Source of the DNA: Silurus meridionalis
Lineage: Eukaryota > Chordata > Actinopteri > Siluriformes > Siluridae
Reading direction: 5' to 3'
Assembly: GCF_014805685.1 (NCBI RefSeq)
Contig: NC_060906.1
Coordinates: forward strand, 5,371,715 to 5,435,714
Length of the DNA stretch: 64,000 bases
Position 1 is the first letter of the stretch, and each line of letters opens with the position of its first letter. Position numbers and translations under genes: made by a program. This document shows positions 23,789 to 34,314 of this stretch, one piece after another. The notes beneath the pieces are model-generated. The model was not told the origin of the DNA and did not search any database. It saw nothing but the letters and a program-made list of their open reading frames with translations.

Positions 23789-24394
23789 CTGGATGTATAT
23801 AATATGTATATGATGTATTATATAATATTTCCTACAAAAACTCCTATAAAAATATAATCATTTTATATAAAGTTTAGAAGAAAAATAAATGGAGTTTTAT
23901 TTACTCTTCTTTCTACACCACTTTTTGGAAATTTCCCCACGAAAAGTTTTTTTTATTATTCTGCTCAGTCCATTCCTCCTCCTCACATGTTCTCTCTCTT
24001 TATCCTTGTTGTTAGTAAAATTGTACACTGGTATGGGATCCTTTCATTCACTTTTCCCAGGTTAATCCACCATCACATCCCAGCACTCGACCATGAAGGC
24101 AATGAAACGTTCCACAGTGTACATCATAGAAAGCAGAGTTTCAGAGTGACCCTCATTACCAAGTCCACTGTAGGCCACTATTTAATTACTTCCTGTTAGG
24201 TATGAAGTGTGTTACATTTCCCTGTGTGTTTTACATCTTAGTTAAAAAAGTGCACAGTTTTTCCTCCCAACAGAGTTTTAGACTGATGGTAAGTTTGCAA
24301 TTTAGTGAATGAGTGTTGATTTATATCTTGATGGATACTCGGAGCACTTTTAGCAGGGTGAGTAGATGAAGACTCAGGTCAGGGTGTTGGACAT
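23465..24394. other. 3' flank of NLR A
   Basis: Holds a (CA)15 tract at 23759-23788 and AT-rich sequence with possible AATAAA signals near 23886. No gene recognised. Confidence 0.5.
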
Positions 24395-24750
24395 CGCAGC
24401 TCAGCTTACATTTATATTTACTGCATTTAGCAGATGCCCTTATCCAGTGCAACGTACAAAAGTGCTTTGAATCTCTTTTCCTGTGAATAAATCAACACTG
24501 GTTAATGAGATTACAGAATTAAAATACCATCAGACTAAAACTCCGTTTTCAGGAATAATATAACTTTTTTAAATATGAAAAAACAATGAAAAAGTGCTAG
24601 TGTAAGTGTTTCAGAAAGAGTAAAGATCTTCACCCGTCGTTTGAAGCTGGGCAGTGACTGACAGCTGTTCAGACATCATGGGGAAGTTCATTCCACCACC
24701 TTGCTGGCAGAACAGGGAAGAGTCTTGATGTACGCCTACCTCTTACCCTT
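24395..24750 (-). mobile_element. L2-like LINE 3' end, minus strand
   Basis: GCATTTAGCAGATGCCCTTATCCAG at 24422-24446 and ACAAAAGTGCTTTGAATCTC are the reverse complement of the 3' tail seen at 14185-14250. Further on, GTTCATTCCACCACCTTGCTGG and the region around 24640 correspond to the RT C-terminus in reverse. Frame is lost throughout. Confidence 0.75.
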
Positions 24751-25214
24751 AAAGTCGTTGTTTCTTAGCAAGCACAGGTTCTCTAAGACAAGTCATAGTC
24801 CAGAACAGGACTTGTAAACCAGTCACTGTCCGGAGCCAAAGCCAGGGAGCAGACAAACTGACCATCTGCTGAGTCGTCATTCAGGGTCCACCATATTGAG
24901 ATTGTGTCTGTTGCCAGAGCAAAATGCAAATATAGAAATTACCAGAAAGTTTGTGTACTTGCGTAACGTTACAATAGAGAAGACTAAACACACAGCCAGC
25001 ACTTCTGACCTCTGATCAGGTGTTTAATTTAATGTTTTACAGAAATGTGTTTTGAACCATTTGAATATCTACCATAAAATGAAGCAAATTCTCCTGGGTA
25101 CAGTTAAATACACCAGCCCTGTCTAAATAACAGTTATTTATAATAATAATCTAAGGATCACACAAAAAAAACTAAACACAAATTTTTGTTTTTTACACCA
25201 ACATAACAAATGCA
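24751..25214. other. No recognisable feature
   Basis: AT-rich sequence without ORF or identifiable repeat. Confidence 0.5.
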
Positions 25215-25826
25215 GCTTTCAGAAACAAGTCTGGTCAGTCAATTCCATTAATTATTATTTATAGACCCCCAGGGACCCTACTCTGATTTTCTTTCAGAAT
25301 GTGCGGATTTCATCACAAATCCCGCTTCTACTTCTTTATATAAAGCATTCATTTTTGCTGACTTTAATATTGATTTTGATAATCAGGGAGACTCTTTAAA
25401 GCAGCAGTTGTAGCCATTCTAGATTCAGTAGGAATTACTCATAATGTTATAGGACCCACTCATAGTGGACACAATCTTAATTTAATACTAATATTTTGAT
25501 AAAATATAAAAAATAGTCATTATTTCACAGTCTGAGGTTATTTCAGATCATTACAGTATCTCCTTTAAAATCTGCCGTCGGTCGCAGTTTAAGTACTTCG
25601 CCACGTTACCATGTACATTCACGTACAATGTACATTCATATCAACTACAGCAGCATAGGCTATTGATATTAATTGGATATCCATCTGACCCCACAGAACT
25701 CAAATCTGCAACTGAATGTCTGCAATTAACTTTCTGTTATACTGAAGGTGATGGAGCTCCCATTAAAACTAAAATGATTAGAGAGAAAAAATGTGTACCA
25801 TTGTACAATGATCAACTGCTATGATA
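25215..25826 (+). mobile_element. L2-clade LINE endonuclease fragment
   Basis: With frameshifts the plus strand reads IYRPPGPYSDFLSECADF, then FADFNIDFDNQGDSLKAAV and ILDSVGITHNVIGPTHSGH, which are the central blocks of an L2 apurinic-type endonuclease. Further along, GAPIKTKMIREKKCVPLYND fits the link to RT. It ends near 25826 where a tandem repeat starts. Confidence 0.75.
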
Positions 25827-25849
25827 GCTGCTGTTAAAAGTATAATGTA

Positions 25850-26110
25850 CAGTGGCCGAGAAGTGCAAACACTAACAAATCCGAAAACAAAATAACAAAT
25901 GCAAAAACAAAATAACAAATCAGAAAACAAATTAACAAATTAGAAAACATTAACAAGCCCGAAAACAAAATAACAAATGCAAAACCAAAATAACAAATCT
26001 GAAAACAAATTAACAAATTAAAAAGCTAAATAACAAATCTGAAAACAAATTAACAAATTCAAAAACAAATTAACAAATCCGAAAACACAATAACAATTCA
26101 GACAAAGCGG
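25850..26110. repeat. Tandem array of AATAACAAATSCGAAAACAA-like units
   Basis: Roughly a dozen 18-20 nt units of the form AATAACAAATCYGAAAACAA, with variants ending GCAAAA or TAGAAA. The left edge is AGTGGCCGAGAAGTGCAAAC. The same edge, inverted, occurs at 23088-23118 and at 30110-30135 with only one or two repeat units. Confidence 0.9.
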
Positions 26111-26196
26111 AAAAGGGAGGTATAGTTTGTGAATGAAACACTTACCGATCATTGGACGAGACACCTGTCATTTAAGATATACAGGAAGTACAAGAG

Positions 26197-26248
<52 letters not shown>

Positions 26249-26249
26249 T
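26197..26249. repeat. (TTTC)n microsatellite
   Basis: About 13 perfect units. The minus-strand 102-codon ORF over it is low-complexity (KERKKERK) and not a gene. Confidence 0.97.
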
Positions 26250-26498
26250 AAGTTTTTATTAAGCAATAAATAAAATATACAAAAATAGATAAAATAAATA
26301 TATAGAATGAACAAGGTGTGTAAAGCATTAACAAATACACAAAGAAATTCTGAACAGTAACAGTAATGGGGGTATTTCATCAACACAGTTAATGGAAAGC
26401 TGTGCTCACTTGAAAAAGCCTGGCTTGAATTAACAGTAACATTCACTGCAGACTCAATCCATTCCACCAAACTCATTTAGCCGTGTGTAGTCAACACT

Positions 26499-26731
26499 GA
26501 CTTTAACCAGACTTGATTAAGCATTGCACTGTGCATGGAGTACACAAGCAGCCCTGAACAGTTCAGTCCATTTTAACCCTTGTCTCATACAGACACAGTT
26601 GTTGCTCAAGAGCTGATTGACTGATAAAACAGGTGCCAGAAGGTTCAAAACTGAATGAACTCTTCAGGGCTGCTTATGTTCTCCATAGCCAAGCACAATG
26701 CATGCTTATTCAAGCCTGGTCAAAGTGAAGT
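26499..26731. repeat. Inverted repeat, 75-85 nt arms
   Basis: The arm GACTTTAACCAGACTTGATT with GCATTGCACTGTGC and ACAAGCAGCCCTGAACAGTT (26499-26575) returns in reverse complement at about 26647-26731 (TTCAGGGCTGCTTATGTTC, GCACAATGCATGC, AAGCCTGGTCAAAG). The spacer is about 70 nt. It looks like a small fold-back MITE; no TSD was established. Confidence 0.75.
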
Positions 26732-26944
26732 GGTTTTAAGTGAACTGGATTTCAACCCCAAAATGACTTTTAACTCTTGTAGTCGCATTGTCAACATCAC
26801 TTTGTCATGCATTTGCTTCTTGATTGAAATGTTTGCTAAAAATCAACAACAGTTACATGTTTGCATGAGACAATCTCACACAATATCATGGCACTGTTTT
26901 GTAACTAAAAACACATACTTTTTAAAATCAAATTAAATCTTAGA

Positions 26945-27205
26945 TTATTCTACTCTATAAAGCTGACCTGTAAATACATTCTTGTGAAGCATCTGAAAGC
27001 TGACATGCCACTGCCATGAACCTCCCACTGCCATATTTGAGACACAGTGCTCTCTCCAGTAAGGGAATGCTCCACCACAGCTACATCGATTTTTGTGGCA
27101 GAGTCTAATACAAGACCACTGATTTTCTCGATCTTCTGAAGAAGGAGTTTTTTTTTGTCTTCTGCCAGCTTCCTTCGAAGGCGATGGCGATAGAGGTTTC
27201 ACCAC
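26945..27205 (-). pseudogene. Possible decayed exon, minus strand, unknown family
   Basis: One minus-strand frame reads LYRHRLRRKLAEDKKKLLLQ, then KISGLVLDSATKIDVAVVEH, without stops for about 80 codons, and looks like a charged coiled coil followed by an acidic/hydrophobic stretch. It lies downstream of the G2E3-like exons on the same strand. A stop lies just before it and no family is recognised. It may be part of that gene, of another transposon, or chance. Confidence 0.25.
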
Positions 27206-27299
27206 AGCACTGTTCAACAAGTAAAAATATATTGGACCTAAGCTGTAATCGTTGAAGTATGTGAATAATTAAAGTATGTGAAATTTTCAATTTAGATTG

Positions 27300-28350
27300 A
27301 TCAACAAGTAAATCAATGGCTCAGTGTGTAACACTTAGGGTTACACATATTTCTGAAATTAAGAATTGTGCTTTAATTACTTTAGAATGGCCAGTTTTTA
27401 TCTAAATACGGTGCCCTTCCACGGAGGCAGCCATGTTCCTATGGTAACCCACAACGGAAAAACAAACACTGGTTCTAGATAGGACCACTCACTTTTTCTA
27501 ATTCAGCTTGGAGGAAGCTATTTGCAATCTGCAACCACACCGTTATTTACCACTAAATCCTACAGACTGGACATTTAAAGAACAGAATTCAAAGATTGAG
27601 CTTAAAGATTTCACCAGTTCACCAAAAAAACCCAAAAACAGAATATCTATTTTTAAACACAAATATCAAACCTTCACAGTCGAGTAGACCGAAAGCCGAA
27701 AAGACCGAAAGCAAAGTGGATTCTTTTTGCCTCTGGTTCTACCTTCTGGGCTGAGTTCTGCTTTGAAAGAAAGCAAAAACACTTCAGAAAGTTCAGAGTG
27801 GCAAGACCATCTTTAAATCTGTCAAAGCAGTCAAAATTTATGTCTTATTAACATTCTTGTACATTTTTTTTTTAGATATATTTATGCAAAAAAAAAGTAA
27901 ATTGTTTAGTGAAAGCTGTGAAAACCAGGGCAATTTAAGCATTATATATGTATATCTTGAAACCAAACATATATTTATATATTTTGTGGTGATCTTTACC
28001 TTTTTATAACTGTATGGTTTCTGTGAAACACATACCACCTGAAATATTCTTCAAGAATGGTATTTTTGTCTTTAATGTTCGACACATGTGGAAAAAACCC
28101 AGCAGTCTGGAGCAGGGTGCTATTTTTTAAAAATAATATCCTGTAGTGACTCCAAAGTAGCTGCATTCTGAATCTGAGAAGATAATCAACAAAAGTGATT
28201 TGGTAAACGAATGATCCCTTTTTGAAATTTCTAGTTAAACAATTAAACTTTCATGAAATACTTAGAAAAGGTTCTTACACTTGCTACTGACAATCCTAAA
28301 ATTTCTTAAATAAATATTTTAGTAACCTTCCTACTAATCCTCTGAGTTAT
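27300..28350. other. No recognisable feature
   Basis: AT-rich, no credible ORF. A short G/C patch near 27420-27475 (CCTTCCACGGAGGCAGCCAT) is unassigned. Confidence 0.5.
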
Positions 28351-29337
28351 GTCTATTTCCTTACCTCTTCCAGCACTTTCACTATACCCTCATCTGAGAC
28401 AGCTTTCAAAGTGGCACTGAACGAGGGATGGTCTACAATGTGGTTTACCAGGTGTTTTGAAAGAAAATGGGGCCCTGGTCCTCCATGCACTATCGACACA
28501 GCAATAATTTTTCCTGCCCAAAAATACTCATCCTCCCTAAAAGCTGTCAAAGGTAAAGCCACATCAAATACTGGAAATGAGTTTGTTATACGTGACTTCA
28601 GGAAATGGTTTCTGCTTATAAAGCACTTTTTCGATCAATGGCAAGATCCAGATGTGCAATAATGTCAGGAGCTGTTAAACTGCTTTATTCCCTAAAGTGT
28701 GAAAACAGTGAGTTTTAAAACAATGTAATCTGCATTTTATATTTTCCATTAAACATACTCTCACAGCTTACTATATTGATTCTGGGAGGTGAAGACAGTG
28801 TGCTGTAGTTTCAAGCTCATTCTCCTCTTCAGTAATCACAAGTGCAGAAATGTCCATGTATTCTCCAGCAATAAGCAGGAAGCAGCAACAAATACACAAC
28901 CATACAAATTCCCTTTTAACTACAAAATAAAATATTTACTAAACCAAACAATCATGTAACAGATGTAATCAGACATTTAATAGTATTTAAGAGTTGAAAG
29001 TATCTATTTGTTCTGCTTTTATAGTGAACATAAACCATGACAAGAATAAAAACATTGTACATTTTATTTTCCATGCTTTTTTTCAGGTGTGCTTGTATGC
29101 AAAGGTATTATTGGCTGAAAGAAAAAAATAATCAGTTCATACAGACAAACATTTTTTAACAATTGAAAATAAATTGGATTTATTGATATTACCAGTGTGT
29201 CAGTCAGGTTAGAGCTCTCAGGGTTTTGTGTCTTTATGAGAACTTCTGTGTCCGATTCTGAACTGACTTCCTGTTTTCCTAGACACAGAACAAACCATGT
29301 TATTACCCCAAAAAATAAACAATAATTCAAAGCAAAC

Positions 29338-29411
29338 TAACCTTTAAAGTCCTTCGTTCTGCAAATAAACAAATTTATCCTTGCATAAGGTTTTCCAATT
29401 TCTGTTTTATC
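29338..29411 (-). pseudogene. Duplicated 3' part of the G2E3-like exon
   Basis: The 75 nt from TAACCTTTAAAGTCCTTCGT to TTTCTGTTTTAT repeat 29892-29963 at about 95 percent identity and encode GKPYARINLFICRTKDFKG on the minus strand. Similarity starts at CAAACTAACC (29332) and stops abruptly at 29411, where plus-strand transposon-like sequence begins. Confidence 0.8.
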
Positions 29412-29768
29412 AGTGTAAAAAATTCGGACGCCAAATGAAAGAGACTTTTTTTCTGAGAAATGGGGAACTGATGAACCAACTGAAATAGTGCTCAGCACAA
29501 GATTTGATAGCAGGAGAAATAAAACCACTGGAACATTTGATCAAGTTGTTGTAACAGATAAATTTGCTAATATTCCCTTTTTAGAAACACTAAAGTCAAT
29601 TTTACAAAATAAAATCCAAAAAAGGTAAACACAAATTGGGTGCTATATATTGTACATTAAGGAATTTCCCCCTATTTTTAACTCCTCATTGGATAATATT
29701 TATTTATGTGCCCTCTTTCATGCACAGGATATTAGCCAGCATGGTTTTAATTCTATAATCGAACCTCT
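29412..29768 (+). pseudogene. Transposon-like ORF, damaged copy 1
   Basis: With frame changes the plus strand reads KRDFFSEKWGTDEPTEIVL, RFDSRRNKTTGTFDQVVVTD, LKSILQN, and then KHKLGAIYCTLRNFPPIFN to GFNSIIEP at the gap edge. It is the same uncharacterised protein as at 31395-32902, a family that is widespread in fish genomes and probably of transposon origin. About 150-200 nt of the intact order are missing between LKSILQN and KHKLG. The scaffold gap removes the rest. Confidence 0.7.
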
Positions 29769-29868
29769 NNNNNNNNNNNNNNNNNNNNNNNNNNNNNNNN
29801 NNNNNNNNNNNNNNNNNNNNNNNNNNNNNNNNNNNNNNNNNNNNNNNNNNNNNNNNNNNNNNNNNNNN
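29769..29868. other. Scaffold gap (100 N)
   Basis: Exactly 100 undetermined bases, flanked on both sides within 450 nt by copies of the same 75-nt exon piece. Confidence 1.
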
Positions 29869-30079
29869 ACAATACTTTCATTCTGGCAAACTAACCTTCA
29901 AAGTCCTTTGTTCTACAAATAAACAAATTTATCCTTGCATAAGGTTTTCCAGTTTCTGTTTTATAGTCCTTCAGTATAAAAGGCCTCGGGGTCCCAGGAA
30001 CATTAATGACCTCGGAGCCATCCGGGTACAGAAGTGCATACTGTAGGGTCCTTTTGAATCCACAATAAGGACAATACAT

Positions 30080-30645
30080 TTGTACACTTTTATTGTGCTT
30101 CTATATTTGTTAATGTGTTTTGCACTTTTCGGCCACAATAGTTAAAGCTTAAATTATGACAGTAATCTAATTTAATTAGTTTTAGTTTTTCAGTTGCAAT
30201 CAGCATTGTTATATCCTATTAATGTTTTACTTATTTTACCGTTGAATTATCTGATGTCACAACGAGGGGAATCAACATTTTTATGTGTTGGATGGTAGAA
30301 GAGTCTTTTATCTAGCAAATCTATCGGTTCTTTTCTAAATTAAATTGACAATTTCTATACTTTTTACTCTCAAATGCTTCACTGTGTCGGCACTTCTGCA
30401 GAGATGTAGGATGATTTTGAAGTTGAAGGAGAAAATAAGTTGAGTTTTTCGACATACACTAACTGCCATGAACTGGAATGCACATTGTAGATGCAGAGCT
30501 AGACAAAATCAGCATTTGAGGTTAAAAAGCATAGAAATTGTCTTTTTTTTTTTTTACAATCGATGTTTTGGAGCTGCAATTAAACTGCATTTCAGAAGTT
30601 CAATGTTTAATGTTCATGTGTTTATACAGGTTGGGAAAGTGACCT
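30080..30645. other. No recognisable gene
   Basis: AT-rich. At 30107-30135 the phrase GTTTTGCACTTTTCGGCCAC repeats the edge of the tandem array at 25850 in inverse orientation. Confidence 0.5.
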
Positions 30646-30652
30646 TTCTTCT

Positions 30653-31284
30653 CTAATACTTCTGTTGCATCTGATCCCACCTTCTGCCCAAGGCCAGAAT
30701 AGAGTAGGAAAGGTGTCTGCCTCTCAAGCAGAGAAGCACCTTGTTGTCTTCAAGAAGGTTTGTTTGGTTGTTTGTTTATTAGTTTTTTCTGTTTTACATT
30801 TAACATATCGGTGATGGTTCTCTTTAATTTGCATGGTTTTCTAAGAGTGAAACAAACGTTGAGGAGCATTAAAAAAAAATCACAGCTATTGCTCAGCCCT
30901 ACCTCCTGGCCGTGGGACCTCAGAGGAATTCAGTTCACCAGTACTTCATCGTTCTTGATCAGCCATTCCATGCAAGTCAACCTCTTCTCTTGGTGACTTT
31001 GATGAGTTGATTTAGGCACACTTAGTTTTTGGCTCCTCTTAAAACATTACAAGCCTCTTACAAGCCTCGCCTTTAAGATGCTGCCTCAGAAGCAACACTA
31101 CGATCTCTTAGGCCGCTATATCCATGGTCGTCTACGACTGAAGGAGGCCTACTACCACAACATTATGCTACACAACATGTACACTTTCCTTCAGACCACT
31201 GTGTACAACATAGATGTTGGCAAATTAAAAGAGAGTCCTCGTGTTGCTGAGGTCAGAGCAAGACTGCTTAGCTCGGTACCATAA
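30653..31284 (+). pseudogene. 3' exons of a second PB1/SAMD3-like gene relic
   Basis: Exon 30653-30755 reads LLLHLIPPSAQGQNRVGKVS and SQAEKHLVVFKK before a GT, equivalent to the exon at 1875-1748 (LLLLHLLPPSAHGRKRPGKL). Exon 30888 to about 31040 reads QPYLLAVGPQRNSVHQYFIV, then, after a shift, GDFDELI, a stop, and AHLVFGSS. The terminal part at 31150-31284 encodes NMYTFLQTTVYNIDVGKLKE and SPRVAEVRARLLS before TAA. The frameshift and in-frame TAG show it is dead. No 5' exons are seen on this strand. Confidence 0.7.
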
Positions 31285-31394
31285 GTTATTCTGCCCTCAT
31301 GAAGGGTTTTGTTCGAGTTACTTGGTTTAAAATTGTTTCTTAGGCACTTCAGAGAAGTTCATGGTTTTGTACCTGGAAAGGTTTTAGAAATCAT

Positions 31395-32902
31395 TTGAAA
31401 ATAAAACATATTGAGCAAAGTGACCTGAATTTTGACACCACTGACAACCGTGAGACTGCTGAGGCAGAAGGACAAATTAGTGCTCAATCACTTGATCAGA
31501 TTGTCAGTGTTGGAGAGGTGGCCACAACATCTGTATTGTTAAAGTCAAATAAGAGCACTTTGGATATGTGTGCGTCTGCTGTTACACAACTAAAAGTTGC
31601 TGGGTTAGTCTACTATAAGTGGTTCTGTTTCATCTGTGGAGGAAGTTGTTTTTGAGATTCAGAGTCAGACCCAGGATGCTGCTTTGCTCCGTCTGTCTCC
31701 ACATGACATTGCTACTAAAAGGAAAATAGAAAGTTCAATTGAAAAATCTGTATACTTTGTTAAATTTCGAAAGCCAAATGAAAGAGACTTTTTTTCAGAG
31801 AAATGGGGAACTGATGAACCAACCGAAATAGTGCTCAGTCAATTTTACAAAATCCACATCTTATATGTTTAAACCCAGGCATGTTGAAAGAAAGGCGTTT
31901 ATGTTGACTTAAGTGATGCGGCACATTTTAAAAGTAATCCTTTATTTTACACAGAAAAAGATGTCTTATAAATTCAGTTATTTTATGACGATTTTGAGAC
32001 GGCTAATCCTTTGGGTTCCAAAAAAGGTAAACACAAATTGGGTGCTATATATTTTACATTAAGGGATTTCCCCCTATTTTTAACGCATCATTGCATAACA
32101 TTCATTTATGTGCCCTCTTTCAGGCACAGGATATTAGATGGTATGGTTTTAATTCTATAATCGAGCCTCTAGTAAATGATCTAAAAGTGCTTGAGATTGA
32201 GGGGGTTAAGAATCCAGTATCTGGAAGTTGTGTTAGGGTACAATTGTACAAGTCACAGGGGATAATCTGGGCTTACACAGTTTATTAGGGTTTGTGGAGT
32301 CATTTAGGGCTCAATATTGCTGTGGTTTCTGTGTTCTTGAGTAAGATCGCTTTCAGTGTGTGTTTTCTGAAGAGAACCTTGAGGTTGTACTAAGAACATC
32401 TGAGATGCATGCTCTGCACTGTAAAAGGTTACATGATGACTCTACACTACCTCATTTTTATGGCATCAAACGGGTGTGTTTGTTAAATACACTCAGGTAT
32501 TTCAACATGGCAGATAATTCTGCTGTGGATATAATGCATCACGTTTTAGAAGGTGTCGCTCAGCTGGAGGTGAAACTTGTTCTGCAGTACATCCAGCATA
32601 ATATTTTGTGTGCTGATGATCTTGCTGGTAGAATACATTCTTTTAATTATGGATACAATCAGCAGAGGAACCGTCCTCCAATGTATGTTACGAAGCTAGA
32701 CATTGGTGGCATTGACATGGCTTCCAAACTAGGAGTGGAAATATCAGAACTTGTCTATTCTGTAAAGTGGATCAAACATCATGGTACAGAGCATCACCCT
32801 GACTTTATTATCTGTACAGAAGCAGCATGTGAGATGCCAGTGTTTTGTAAGATCAGGACTATTGCTGTGAAAGATGTGCTGTTATGTGGAACACTGATGT
32901 AA
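31395..32902 (+). pseudogene. Transposon-like ORF, damaged copy 2
   Basis: Plus-strand coding pieces in changing frames: NFDTTDNRETAEAEG and AQSLDQIVSVGEVATTS (31420-31600), EVVFEIQSQTQ to KWGTDEPTEIVLS (31640-31840), YDDFETANPLGSKKGKHKLG to VNDLKVLEIEGVKNP (31980-32220), and a 180-codon ORF at 32360-32902 with NSAVDIMHHVLEGVAQLEVK and GYNQQRNRPPMYV. The family is an uncharacterised, high-copy fish protein with a likely DDE-type transposase ancestry; I base that on its copy number and layout, not on catalytic residues. A deletion after EIVLS and another after ASKLG remove parts that copy 1 and the 40.5-42.2 kb copy keep. Confidence 0.65.
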
Positions 32903-33339
32903 ACACACTGTTTTGATGATCATTAGCATTTATTTACAGTCAGACTGCATCCAGACTGAGTTTTAGAGATAGTAAATGTTAACGATCTGTTATTTCAAAC
33001 AATTTGATGTTCAAATGAAATATGAAAATGAAAATTTTATGCCGATCTAATGTTTTTTTGTGCATGCATTTAAGCCTGACATTGGTTTAGTAAATGTTTT
33101 AAATAGTACATTGATGAAGTTGTTTTCTGTTCTGTTCCATGTATTCAATGTAAAAAAAAAAATGAATAGTAAAAGTTAAAGTAATAATAATAATAATAAA
33201 AAAAAATGACAATTTTTGTTATAAGGTTATTTGATCCCCAATGGATTTTAAATTTGTACTCACTGAGTGGGATTTTTTTCACTAATAAAAATATAAATAA
33301 ACTACAAAAGCAAAATATTAACAATAATTGGTGTTAATT
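32903..33339. other. No recognisable feature
   Basis: AT-rich with a small (TAA)n patch at 33180-33200. No ORF or named repeat. Confidence 0.5.
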
Positions 33340-33600
33340 TCCCCCTCAGTGTTAAATTTTGCTAACACAAATCAGAGTTAATGTCCCTCAGTGTTAAATT
33401 GTGGTGACACTATTAAGATTTGATTTCCTTTAGTGTTAAATGGTAGTAACTCTATTCAGTGTTGAGCAGTGTTACATTTTTACTCCACACAGAGTTCATT
33501 TTACTCTGAACATTCAACACTGTCAAGAGTCATTTTATCACCAATTCGGAGTAAATACACTCAGGTCCAGTGTTACATTTAACTCTTAAAGAGTGTGTGT
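33340..33600. mobile_element. MITE with repeated TTAACTC / GTGTTAAA motifs
   Basis: Six or more copies of GTGTTAAAT or its inverse, ending TTTAACTCTTAAAGAGTGTG. It resembles the segment at 4795-4955 and, like it, lies beside a GATA array. Confidence 0.5.
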
Positions 33601-33654
33601 ACCCTTTTCACCTTACCTAAACACTCTCCCTTTTTTATTTTTTTAGATAGATGG

Positions 33655-33680
33655 ATGGATAGAAACAGATAAATATATTT

Positions 33681-33747
<67 letters not shown>

Positions 33748-34314
33748 GATTATATTGATTATAACAAACTCTTGTACAGTTTAAGTGTATTTTTAATGAC
33801 ATTTGAGATTGAATAAAAAAATGAAAATCGGTGATTTTTGTAATAATAAAATGCTACCATCTAGTGGTACAATAAGACATTGCACTATCATTGATGTGCA
33901 GCTAAACTTTTGAAATACACTTATAAATGTCTAAATTTACTGTGGTCTTTAAATCTGTATAAATCAACGCGTCACCGTGGCGGGTATTTTTGCTATGTTT
34001 CCACACGGACGGTTTTTACTTGTCAGACCTGCGCTTCATTGCAGATTTAATCAGTAAAAACAAAATGTTTAATGTTTATTTTTTATGGATTTATTTTTTA
34101 AATATTCAACTAAAGAAACAACATCGTGAATATTTTTTTTAATAAAGTTTAAATTTCGCCCTTTTTATATTTATATTAAAATGGAGTTCTGAGTAAAACA
34201 TGAATAATGAAGCAAATAATAAAATTAATGAAATTGTTGTTTCTTTTATATATTCTATAATTTTATAATAGCTATTCTATTTTTATATATGTAAAATATT
34301 ATTATATACTAGAT
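33655..34314. mobile_element. Fold-back element F2, left part
   Basis: (GATA)n at 33681-33748 is followed by ATATTGATTATAACAAACTC, ATCGGTGATTTTTGTAATAA and, after a short insertion near 33890-33960, CCACACGGACGGTTTTTACTTG. These match F1 (8357-9298) and F3 (37231-38335). At 34314 it is split by the RTE LINE; only about 20-50 nt of it can be seen beyond, so the right arm is lost. Confidence 0.75.
34299..34314 (+). repeat. Target-site duplication of the RTE LINE, left copy
   Basis: TTATTATATACTAGAT, identical to 37164-37179. Confidence 0.95.

Larger units (their letters stand above)
28365..30079 (-). pseudogene. G2E3-like HECT ubiquitin ligase relic
   Basis: Minus-strand exons: 30079-29892 (YCPYCGFKRTLQYALLYPDG, then KPYARINLFICRTKDFEG) with donor GAAG|GTTAG; 29278-29193 (GKQEVSSESDTEVLIKTQNP) with clean acceptor and donor; about 28865-28770 (an acidic segment, EEENELETTAHCLH); and about 28570-28365 (EDEYFWAGKIIAVSIVHGGP, HFLSKHLVNHI), ending at donor GAG|GTAAGG. 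The last exon matches the start of the HECT fold in the expanded fish family usually called G2/M phase-specific E3 ubiquitin ligase-like; this is from memory of that family. The catalytic C-lobe with its cysteine is not found, and the first exon is partly duplicated at 29411-29338. It is therefore a relic or is split by rearrangement or misassembly. Confidence 0.6.

Noticed and set aside
23465..24394. B30.2/SPRY exon downstream of NLR A
   Set aside because: No LDPDTAH-, WDVEV- or similar SPRY motifs in any frame up to 25 kb.
25834..26016. 60-codon hydrophobic minus-strand ORF, looks like a membrane protein
   Set aside because: Product of a tandem repeat; the periodic ICYFVFAFVILF pattern follows the DNA unit.
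26168..26476. 102-codon minus-strand ORF with KERKKERK run
   Set aside because: Translation of the (TTTC)n microsatellite.
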